Assembly: GCA_946406095.1 (NCBI GenBank)
Contig: CAMJJO010000062.1
Coordinates: 1 to 10,154 of the forward strand
Source: an uncultured Bacteroidales bacterium
GTDB taxonomy: Bacteria > Bacteroidota > Bacteroidia > Bacteroidales > UBA932
Reading direction: 5' to 3'
Length of the DNA stretch: 10,154 nt
The position numbers were made by a program, and so were the translations under genes. Below, piece by piece: positions 1 to 7,000 of the stretch (its first letter is position 1; each line of letters starts with the position of its first letter). Under the pieces are notes generated by a model. The model saw only the letters and a program-made list of their open reading frames with translations. It was not told where the DNA came from and did not search any database.

Positions 1-446
1 AGCCCGGTACGCCCGGCTTTGTCGGTGTAGGTGGGGCCTATGCCTTTCAGGGTGGATCCTATCTTGGCCTTGCCCATCGCACTCTCGCTGGCGGCATCCA
101 GAGCTCTGTGGGTGGGAAGGATGAGGTTGGCGCGCTTCGAGATGAGAAGGCGCCCGTCGACATTGACACCCCTGGCCTCGATTTTTTCGATTTCTTCGAG
201 CAGGATGACGGGATCGATGACGACTCCGTTGCCGATCACGTTCAGGGTGTCGTCCCGGAAGATGCCGGAAGGAACGGTGTGCAGCACGAAGGCCGTGCCG
301 TCAAACACTAGGGAATGCCCTGCGTTGGGGCCTCCCTGGAACCTCGCAACAATCTTATAGTCAGGAGATAAAACGTCGACAATTTTGCCTTTTCCCTCGT
401 CTCCCCACTGGAGCCCGAGGACAACATCGATCTGATTAGCCTTCAT
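1..446 (-). CDS. purA: Adenylosuccinate synthetase, N-terminal part (cut by window edge)
   Basis: PurA joins IMP and aspartate using GTP to make adenylosuccinate, the first committed step to AMP, in the cytosol. The reverse complement reads without a stop from an ATG at 446 to the window edge, giving 148 complete codons. The start MKANQIDVVLGLQWGDEGKGK carries the GTP-binding loop GDEGKGK with the catalytic Asp. It is followed by GGPNAGHSLV (IMP-binding loop with the catalytic His), then IGNGVVIDP and GIGPTYTDKAGRTG, all in the usual PurA order. The normal length is about 420-430 residues, so about two thirds lies outside. It follows purB in the same direction after a 75-bp A/T-rich gap (447-521) in which I see no convincing terminator or TAnnTTTG box. 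Co-transcription with purC-purB is therefore likely but not proven. The preserved part shows no disruption. Confidence 0.97.
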   Translation of the reverse strand, partial: MKANQIDVVLGLQWGDEGKGKIVDVLSPDYKIVARFQGGPNAGHSLVFDGTAFVLHTVPSGIFRDDTLNVIGNGVVIDPVILLEEIEKIEARGVNVDGRLLISKRANLILPTHRALDAASESAMGKAKIGSTLKGIGPTYTDKAGRTG

Positions 447-521
447 CTGTTTGTATTGTTAATCTGAAAAATCGTATGAATATAGTCATTTTTCGGGACA
501 ACGGGAACACCTGGCCGCCAT

Positions 522-1814
522 CTATATGCCGACACGCCGGAAAATATAGTCTACGTTCTTGAAATAATAGTCAAGAGTGAAGCAGGATTCGAGCTCCTCC
601 GCACTCAGCAGGGAGCATACTTCCGCGGAGTCCTTCAGCAGGGTCTGATAGTCCAGATTCTCGGTCCAGGCCTTCATCGCGATGGGCTGCACAAGGTCGT
701 AAGCCTGCTCGCGGGCGAGCCCCTTTCCGATCAGCGCATTCATCACCCTCTGGGCGAAGATGACACCCTTTGTGCGGTAGATGTTCGAGAGCATATTCTC
801 GGGATACACCACCAGATTCTCCAGGATGCCCTTGAACCGGGTCAGCATATAATCCAGGAGTTCGGTTGCGTCCGGCAGCACGATGCGTTCGGTCGAGGAG
901 TGGGAGATGTCCCTCTCGTGCCAAAGCGCAACGTTCTCGTATGCCGTTGCCATGTATCCACGCATCACGCGGGCGCATCCGCAGATGTTCTCGCTGCTGA
1001 TGGGATTGCGCTTGTGAGGCATTGCGCTGGAGCCCTTCTGGCCTTTGCGGAAGGCCTCTTCCGCCTCGCGGATTTCAGTACGCTGGAGATTGCGCACCTC
1101 GAATGCCATCTGCTCGAGAGTGGCGGCGACAAGGGCCAGTGTGGCCAGATAATAGGCGTGGCGGTCCCTCTGAAGCACCTGGGTGGAGATATCCGCCGAG
1201 GCGATGCCCAGCTTTTCGCAGACGTAGTCCTGGATCGAAGGGGGGATGTTGGCGAAGTTGCCGACCGCACCGCTCATCTTCCCTGCCTCCACTCCGGCGG
1301 CGGCGAACTTGAATCTCTCGATATTGCGTTTCATCTCCTCGAACCACAGCGCCCACTTGAGCCCGAAGCTGGTGATGTCGGCGTGGATGCCGTGGGTGCG
1401 GCCTATGCAGGGAGTGTCCTTGAATTCCTTTGCGCGCTTGCGAAGCACCTCGAGGAACTCTTCCATATCTTTCAGGAGGATTGCATCCGCCTGCTTCAGC
1501 AGATAGCCGTTGGCGGTGTCCACCACGTCGGTGGAAGTGAGCCCGTAGTGCACCCACTTGCGCTCTTCGCCCAGGGTTTCGCTGACTGCGCGGGTGAAGG
1601 CCACCACGTCGTGGCGGGTCTGCTCTTCTATCTCCTTGATGCGCTGGATGTCGAATCCGGCCTTGGCACGGATCTTCCCGACATCTTCCGCGGGGATGAC
1701 CCCAAGCTTGCTCCAAGCCTCGCAGGAGAGGATTTCAACCTCCAGATAAGCGGCGAATTTGTTCTCCTCGCTCCACACGTCCCTCATCACTTTCCTCGAA
1801 TAGCGTTCAATCAT
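522..1814 (-). CDS. purB: Adenylosuccinate lyase (B. subtilis-like short type)
   Basis: PurB acts twice: it splits SAICAR to AICAR plus fumarate, and adenylosuccinate to AMP plus fumarate. The protein has 430 residues from the ATG at 1814 (MIERYS...). The open frame reaches upstream to 1856, but those 14 extra codons lie inside purC. The family begins at MIERYS, and the ATG sits one base after the purC stop (TGATATG), so 1814 is preferred. Fumarase/aspartase-superfamily landmarks are in order: TRHDVVAFTRAV with His68, GLTSTDVVDT (91-100), GRTHGIHA with the catalytic His141, STQVLQRDRHA (210-220), and the signature loop GSSAMPHKRNP (261-271) holding the catalytic Ser. These numbers fit the B. 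subtilis enzyme, and I see no missing key residue. As I recall, Bacteroides itself has a different, E. coli-like PurB, so this subtype may point to another lineage or to gene exchange. Confidence 0.97.
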   Translation of the reverse strand: MIERYSRKVMRDVWSEENKFAAYLEVEILSCEAWSKLGVIPAEDVGKIRAKAGFDIQRIKEIEEQTRHDVVAFTRAVSETLGEERKWVHYGLTSTDVVDTANGYLLKQADAILLKDMEEFLEVLRKRAKEFKDTPCIGRTHGIHADITSFGLKWALWFEEMKRNIERFKFAAAGVEAGKMSGAVGNFANIPPSIQDYVCEKLGIASADISTQVLQRDRHAYYLATLALVAATLEQMAFEVRNLQRTEIREAEEAFRKGQKGSSAMPHKRNPISSENICGCARVMRGYMATAYENVALWHERDISHSSTERIVLPDATELLDYMLTRFKGILENLVVYPENMLSNIYRTKGVIFAQRVMNALIGKGLAREQAYDLVQPIAMKAWTENLDYQTLLKDSAEVCSLLSAEELESCFTLDYYFKNVDYIFRRVGI

Positions 1815-1815
1815 A

Positions 1816-2772
1816 TCAGCGAATGGTTTTAAGGAAACTTTCGATATTTGCGGCAATCCTGGCCTCCGGGTCGGCGTCCTCGCCCTTGCGGAACTTCTCG
1901 CCCGTCAGGTGCTCATAGAGCTCTATGTAGCGGTCGGTGATGCCGGCCACGACTTCGTCGGTCATCTCGGGCACTTTCTGGCCCTCCTTTCCCTGGAATC
2001 CGCCGGCCATCAGCCACTCCCGCACGAACTCTTTGGAAAGCTGTTTCTGATGCTCTCCGCGGGCCAGTCTCTGCTCGTAGCCGTCGGCATAGAAGTAGCG
2101 CGACGAATCCGGAGTGTGGATCTCATCCATCAGGAGGATCTTCCCGTCCTTGCGGCCGAACTCGTATTTCGTGTCCACGAGGATGAGCCCGCGCTTGGCG
2201 GCGATCTGCGTGCCGCGCTCGAAGAGTGCCAGGGTGTAGCGCTCCAGCTGCTCGTATTCATCGGCCGGGACCAGTCCGCTGGCGATGATAGCCTCGCGGC
2301 TGATGTCTTCGTCGTGCCCCTCGGCCGCCTTGGTGGTGGGGGTGATGATGGGGGTGGGGAACTTCTCGTTCTCGCGCATGCCTTCGGGGAGGGGGACTCC
2401 GCAGAGGGTGCGTTTGCCGTCGCGGTACTCGCGCCAGGCGTGCCCGGCCAGATATCCGCGCACCACCATCTCCACTTTATAGGGCTCGCACAGATGCCCG
2501 ACAGTGACCATGGGATCCACTTCGGCTATCTTCCAGTTGGGGATGATATCCGCCGTGAGGTCCAGGAATTTCGAGGCTATCTGGTTGAGAACCTGTCCCT
2601 TGTAGGGGATGCCCCTGGGCAGGACTACGTCGAATGCTGAAATGCGGTCCGTGGCAACCATTGCCAGATGTCCTCCTTCGAGGAAGTATACGTCGCGCAC
2701 CTTGCCGGTGTATTTGGAAATCTGTCCCGGAAACTGAAAATCGGTGCTGACTACTGCTTGTTGAAAACTCAT
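1816..2772 (-). CDS. purC: SAICAR synthase, long Bacteroidota-type (complete active site)
   Basis: PurC condenses CAIR with aspartate using ATP to form SAICAR. This 318-residue protein is of the longer kind typical of Bacteroidota and related to yeast Ade1. Visible motifs are TGKVRDVY (nucleotide loop, about 22-29), ATDRISAFDVVLP, KGQVLNQIA, VVRGYLAGHAWREY (substrate loop), PTPIITPTTKAAEGHD, VDTKYEFG (metal/nucleotide site), LMDEIHTPDSSRYFY and QKQLSKEFVREWL. Nothing essential appears to be missing. The start at 2772 begins MSFQQAVVSTDFQFPG, a normal N-terminus. It is the first gene of the minus-strand unit and its stop lies one base before the purB ATG. Two further, shorter SAICAR-synthase homologues lie on the plus strand. 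This copy is the best candidate for the housekeeping enzyme. Confidence 0.97.
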   Translation of the reverse strand: MSFQQAVVSTDFQFPGQISKYTGKVRDVYFLEGGHLAMVATDRISAFDVVLPRGIPYKGQVLNQIASKFLDLTADIIPNWKIAEVDPMVTVGHLCEPYKVEMVVRGYLAGHAWREYRDGKRTLCGVPLPEGMRENEKFPTPIITPTTKAAEGHDEDISREAIIASGLVPADEYEQLERYTLALFERGTQIAAKRGLILVDTKYEFGRKDGKILLMDEIHTPDSSRYFYADGYEQRLARGEHQKQLSKEFVREWLMAGGFQGKEGQKVPEMTDEVVAGITDRYIELYEHLTGEKFRKGEDADPEARIAANIESFLKTIR

Positions 2773-2784
2773 CGTTTTTTGTTG

Positions 2785-2816
2785 ATAACTTGCTTGAAAA
2801 CGCCTTTCAAAGTTAT
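2785..2816. promoter_or_regulatory. Imperfect dyad across both divergent promoters
   Basis: The outer arms ATAACT (2785-2790) and AGTTAT (2811-2816) and the inner arms TTGAAA (2794-2799) and TTTCAA (2805-2810) are complementary. A 3-base bulge lies on the left and a 5-base loop in the centre. The dyad covers the minus-strand -7 box and the -33 position of the plus-strand promoter. It could be an operator for a purine-responsive repressor or a hairpin in the minus-strand leader. In A/T-rich DNA it could also be chance. Confidence 0.35.
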
Positions 2817-2835
2817 AAATATTTTCGTAATTTTG
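2805..2835 (+). promoter_or_regulatory. Predicted promoter of the plus-strand pur operon
   Basis: TAATTTTG at 2828-2835 matches the Bacteroidota -7 consensus TAnnTTTG exactly. TTTC at 2805-2808, 19 bases upstream, is a three-of-four match to the -33 TTTG box. Transcription would begin a few bases after 2835 and give a leader of about 30-35 bases before the ATG at 2875. The -33 position shares base 2808 with the oppositely directed -7 box, so the two promoters interleave and may exclude each other or be controlled together. Confidence 0.55.
2808..2815 (-). promoter_or_regulatory. Predicted -7 promoter box for purC-purB(-purA)
   Basis: Read on the minus strand the eight bases are TAACTTTG, an exact fit to the Bacteroidota -7 consensus TAnnTTTG. 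The box lies 36 to 43 bases before the purC ATG, implying a leader of roughly 30 bases. I see no good TTTG-like -33 box at the expected 19-21 base spacing, so the assignment rests on the -7 match and position. Confidence 0.5.
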
Positions 2836-2874
2836 TATCCCGTTGTTGGTAGACTTTCACATACCTATTATATT

Positions 2875-3555
2875 ATGAAATTGGTTTACACAGGCAAGAC
2901 AAAAGACGTTTTTGCTCTTGACAACGGTCATTATCTCCTCAAGTTCAAAGATGACTGCACGGGAAAGGACGGAGTGTTCGATCCCGGCGAGAATTCCGTA
3001 GGCCTCACCATCGAGGGAGTGGGGGACGTCAACCTCAGGATGTCCATCTATTTCTTCGAGAAACTCAACGCCGCTGGCATCCGCACCCACTATGTGAGCG
3101 CGAACCTCAACGACACCACCATGGAGGTGCTGCCCGCAAAGGTTTTCGGGCACGGACTGGAGGTTATCTGCCGCCACAAGGCAGTCGGCAGCTTCATCAA
3201 GCGCTACGGCGAATACATCGAGCCCGGCACCGACCTTCCCGCCTATGTGGAGATGACCTTCAAGAACGACGCCAAGGGGGATCCCCTCGTCACCAAGGAT
3301 GGTCTCATCGTCCTCGGCATCATGACGGCCGAACAGTACGATGCCATCAAGGAGATGACCCAGAAGATCACCCAGGTGGTTGCCGACGACCTCAAAGCCA
3401 AAGGCCTGGTGCTCTACGACATCAAGTTCGAATTCGGATACGACTCCGAGGGCAAGGTGATGCTCATCGACGAAATCGCATCCGGCAACATGCGCGTCTA
3501 CAAGGACGGGCAGTATATCGATCCTATGACACTTTCAAAGCTTTTCTTTGCATGA
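2875..3555 (+). CDS. SAICAR synthase homologue lacking the SPD motif
   Basis: This 226-residue SAICAR-synthetase-family protein resembles a group annotated as PurC in Clostridia. The frame stays open upstream to 2668, but that part overlaps purC on the other strand. The homology and the predicted promoter leader support the ATG at 2875 (MKLVYTGKTKDVF). The ATP-side residues known from E. coli PurC are present: GKTK (7-10, equivalent to K11 and K13), DD at 26-27, R100 and S106 in CRHKAVGS (R94, S100), K130, D132 and D136 in FKNDAKGDP (K123, D125, D129), and D182, K184, E186 in YDIKFEFG. The DEFSPD motif is replaced by DEIASG (199-204): the metal Asp remains, but the Ser, Pro and last Asp (D196 in E. 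coli) are lost. The gene overlaps purE by four bases. It may be a SAICAR synthase with altered substrate binding or a paralogue with another carboxylate substrate. Confidence 0.85.
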   Translation: MKLVYTGKTKDVFALDNGHYLLKFKDDCTGKDGVFDPGENSVGLTIEGVGDVNLRMSIYFFEKLNAAGIRTHYVSANLNDTTMEVLPAKVFGHGLEVICRHKAVGSFIKRYGEYIEPGTDLPAYVEMTFKNDAKGDPLVTKDGLIVLGIMTAEQYDAIKEMTQKITQVVADDLKAKGLVLYDIKFEFGYDSEGKVMLIDEIASGNMRVYKDGQYIDPMTLSKLFFA

Positions 3556-4022
3556 GTAAGGTAGCAGTCATAATGGGCAGCGCCAGCGACTGGGACGTGA
3601 TGGCTCCTGCCTGCACCACGCTGGAAGAATTCGGCATTCCCTACGAGAAGAAGGTTCTCAGCGCCCACCGTAATCCGGGCCCTCTGGCCGACTACGTGAA
3701 AGCGGCCCGGGACAACGGCTTCTCCATCATCATCGCCGGAGCCGGCGGAGCAGCCCATCTGCCGGGCGTGATTGCGGCGCTCACCACCATCCCCGTAATA
3801 GGGGTGCCGGTAAAGTCCAAGGCGCTGAACGGGCTGGATTCCCTCCTGTCGATAGTGCAGATGCCTTCGGGCATTCCGGTCGCCACGATGGCGATAGACG
3901 GAGCCAAGAACGCAGCCCTCTACGCTGTATCCATACTGGCCCTCTCCGATGAGGGGCTCTCAGCGAAACTGCAGGAGTTCCGCAAAGCGCAGAGCGACAA
4001 AGTCCTGAATACAACAATCTAA
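3552..4022 (+). CDS. purE: N5-CAIR mutase, class I PurE
   Basis: Class I PurE moves the carboxyl of N5-CAIR to carbon 4, giving CAIR, the substrate of PurC. The 156-residue length is right for a single-domain PurE. Motifs are MGSASDWDVM (8-17), the SAHRNP loop (37-42) with the catalytic-loop His39, AGAGGAAHLPG (62-72) with His69, PVKSKALNGLDSLLSIVQMPSGIPVAT in the middle and NAALYA near the end. The SAHR and AAHLPG forms point to class I rather than the class II AIR carboxylase. Class I normally depends on PurK (N5-CAIR synthetase), and no purK is present here. The ATG overlaps the stop of the upstream purC homologue (ATGA), so translation is likely coupled and both proteins should be made in similar amounts. 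Confidence 0.96.
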   Translation: MSKVAVIMGSASDWDVMAPACTTLEEFGIPYEKKVLSAHRNPGPLADYVKAARDNGFSIIIAGAGGAAHLPGVIAALTTIPVIGVPVKSKALNGLDSLLSIVQMPSGIPVATMAIDGAKNAALYAVSILALSDEGLSAKLQEFRKAQSDKVLNTTI

Positions 4023-4025
4023 ACT

Positions 4026-4056
4026 CGTATGCCCACCGCCGCACGGTGGGCATACG
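4026..4056 (+). terminator. Perfect hairpin between purE and purL
   Basis: Arms 4026-4038 and 4044-4056 are perfectly complementary over 13 bp (left arm CGTATGCCCACCG) with a 5-base loop, starting four bases after the purE stop. Only a short CTTTAAT follows, so it is a weak intrinsic terminator at best. It could instead act as a partial terminator, an attenuator, or a barrier to 3' exonucleases that sets different mRNA levels for purC'-purE and purL onward. It ends 11 bases before the purL ATG and could also affect ribosome access. Confidence 0.6.
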
Positions 4057-4066
4057 CTTTAATGAT

Positions 4067-7000
4067 ATGAGTAACAAGCGATTATTCGTCGAAAAGAAAA
4101 ACCGTTTCAGCGTGGAGGCCGACAGCCTGCTCGCCGAGCTTAACGAGAACCTCGGCCTGGGTATGAAATCCCTTAGGCTCCTCAACGTTTACGATCTCTT
4201 CGGATTCTCCGACGCCCTTGTGGAGAAATGCCGTTATGCCGTCTTCGGCGAGACCGTCACCGATACGGTGACAGACTCCATCGATCTTTCCGGGAAAAAG
4301 TATCTGGCGGTGGAATACATCCCCGGCCAGTTCGACCAGAGGGCATCCTCCGCAGTGGACTGCGTGCACCTGATAGATCCCTCCGCGGAAATCAGCATCA
4401 AGAGTTCCCGTCTGCTGATCTTCGACGAGACCGTGACGGACGAGGTGCTCGGCAGAATCGCCCATTACTATATCAACCCCGTGGAATGCCGCCGCAAGGA
4501 TCTGAGCATACTCAGCCTGAATGAGCAGGCGGAGGTGAAGCCTCTGGAAGATCTGGGCGGCTTCATAGATATGCCGGAAGGGGAGTACGGCGATTTCTGC
4601 CGCTCCCACGGCCTGGCCATGAACACCGACGACCTCCGCGAGGTGGCGCTCTACTTCCGGAAGGAAGGGCGCAATCCCACGGAAACCGAACTCCGCATCC
4701 TGGACACTTACTGGAGCGACCATTGCCGCCACACTACCTTCACTTCGGAGCTGGAGGAGATCAGCATCGAGGAATGCTTCCTCAAGCCTGAACTGGAAGC
4801 CAGCTTGAATCTTTTTGCACAGATGCGTGAGGACCTGGGGCGCGTGCAGAAGCCTGTCTGCCTGATGGAACTTGCAACCATCGGCGCCCGCTGGCTCAGG
4901 GCCAAGGGGAAACTGGACGACCTGGAGCAGAGCGAAGAGAACAACGCCTGCAGCATCTTCATCACCGCCACCGTCGACGGCAAACCGGAGAAGTGGCTGC
5001 TGCAGTTCAAGAACGAGACTCACAATCATCCCACGGAGATCGAGCCTTTCGGAGGCGCTGCGACCTGCCTCGGCGGAGCCATACGCGACCCTCTTTCCGG
5101 GCGCGCTTACGTCTACCAGGCGATGCGCGTGACCGGCGCGGGGGACATCCTCACCCCGGTGGCGGACACCATCCCCGGCAAGCTGCCCCAGAAGATGATC
5201 AGCCGCAAGGCCGCCGGAGGATACTCCAGCTACGGCAACCAGATCGGCCTTGCAACCACCCACGTGCGTGAAATCTATTCCGAAGGATACACTGCCAAGC
5301 GTATGGAGATAGGTGCCGTCGTGGGTGCCGTCCGCGCTGCCGACGTGCGTCGCGAGAGCCCTGCGCCCGGCGACGTGGTGCTGCTTCTCGGCGGCCGCAC
5401 CGGCCGGGACGGCATAGGCGGAGCGACCGGTTCCTCCAAAGAGCACACCGAGGCTTCGCTGGAGACCTGCGGAAGCGAGGTTCAGAAGGGAAACGCCCCC
5501 GAGGAGCGCCAGATCCAGAGGCTTTTCCGCCGTCCGGAAGTCACGCGCCTGATCAAGAAAAGCAACGATTTCGGGGCCGGCGGAGTCAGCGTGGCCATCG
5601 GCGAGCTTGCCGACGGCCTGGATATCTGGCTGGACCGTGTGCCCACCAAGTATGCCGGCCTGAATTCCACCGAACTCGCAATCAGCGAGTCGCAGGAAAG
5701 GATGGCCGTGGTGGTGGATGCCTCCGATGTCGAGGAATTCCGCCGTCTCTGCGCGGCCGACAATATAGAGCTTACTCACGTTGCCAACGTTACCGACCGC
5801 GGCAGGATGCGTATGTATAATGGCGGTGACATCGTCTGCGACCTTTCCCGCGCCTTCATCGACAGTGCCGGTGCAAAGCACTATGCCAAGGCGGCAATCC
5901 TCCCGGTAGAGGATAAAGACCCCTTCGTGCGCTGCCCGGAAGGCAAGACTCTGGAAGAGAAGATGATAGCGGTGATGGGCTCGCCCAACGTGGCATCCCA
6001 GAAAGGCCTCGTGGAGATGTTCGACTCCACCATCGGCCGTTCCACCGTGCTGATGCCTTACGGCGGAAGGCGCCAGGCCACGGAGACCCAGGTTTCGGTG
6101 CAGAAACTCCCCGTGGACGGCTACACCGACACTGCCAGCATAATGGCCTTCGGCTACAATCCGGACCTGGCCGTCTGGAGCCCCTACCACAGTGCTGCCT
6201 ATGCAGTGGTGGAGGCATGCACCAAGGTGGTCTGCGCCGGCGGCGAATGGTCCGGGATGCGCTTCTCGTACCAGGAATATTTCGAGAGGATGACCTCCGA
6301 CCCTCATACCTGGGGAAAGCCGCTGAGCGCCCTGCTGGGTGCCCTCAGGATGCAGGCGGCCCTCGGCCTTCCGTCCATCGGCGGCAAGGACTCGATGAGC
6401 GGCACCTTCGAGCATATCCACGTGCCACCCACCCTCGTGGCCTTCGGCATCACCACGGTAGATGCAGGGAAGGTTATCTCCACCGAATTCAAGAAAGCGG
6501 GCAACAAGATCTGGCTCATCCGCCACACCCCTCTTGCCAACCGTATGCCCGATACGGCTGCGCTGGCAGGCAATTGGAATTACATACATTCCCAGATCGA
6601 GGCAGGAAGGATCGTTTCCGCGTGGTCCCTGGGCTATGGCGGCGTTGCAGAGGCTCTGGTGAAGATGTCCATGGGCAATGCCCTGGGAGTTAAAGTCAAT
6701 ATTTCCGAAGACGAACTTTTCCGCCTTGCTCCCGGTTCCGTTCTGGTCGAGGCCGACGGCGATCTGGATTTCCCTTCCGCCACACTGCTCGGCGAAGTGA
6801 CCGAGGGCGGCATCTGCATCAATGGATGCTGCATTCCTCTGGAAAAGTTGGAGGCAGCCTATGAAGGACGCTATTTCAAGATCTATCCTCCTCGCGTCGG
6901 AAAAGACGCCGCTGCAGGGCTTTCCGCGTCAGGCAAAGGGCAGGGTAATGCGTGCCTCAGCACGCACGGCGGAGGACGGGACATCGCTCGAGCGATGTCC

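Noticed and set aside
447..521. Promoter or terminator between purB and purA
   Set aside because: There are A/T-rich bases but no TAnnTTTG match and no stable hairpin. CCCG repeats here are direct, not inverted.
1815..1856. Longer PurB N-terminus starting at 1856
   Set aside because: The extra 14 codons lie within purC, and the family begins at MIERYS. The ATG at 1814, one base after the purC stop, is the better start.
2332..2360. G-rich plus-strand stretch that might form a G-quadruplex
   Set aside because: It has only three runs of three or more G, and it is the complement of codons for the conserved PurC motif PTPIITPTTK, which explains the composition.
2668..2874. N-terminal extension of the first short PurC homologue
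   Set aside because: It overlaps purC on the other strand and crosses the predicted promoter. The homology starts at the ATG at 2875.
2773..2874. Purine riboswitch upstream of either operon
   Set aside because: The leaders are only about 30 bases and show none of the conserved three-way junction sequence of the purine aptamer.
4082..6589. Long open frame of 835 codons on the strand opposite purL
   Set aside because: It is a shadow of G+C-rich purL codons, with His/Gly-rich content and no recognisable domain. The sense strand is clearly PurL.
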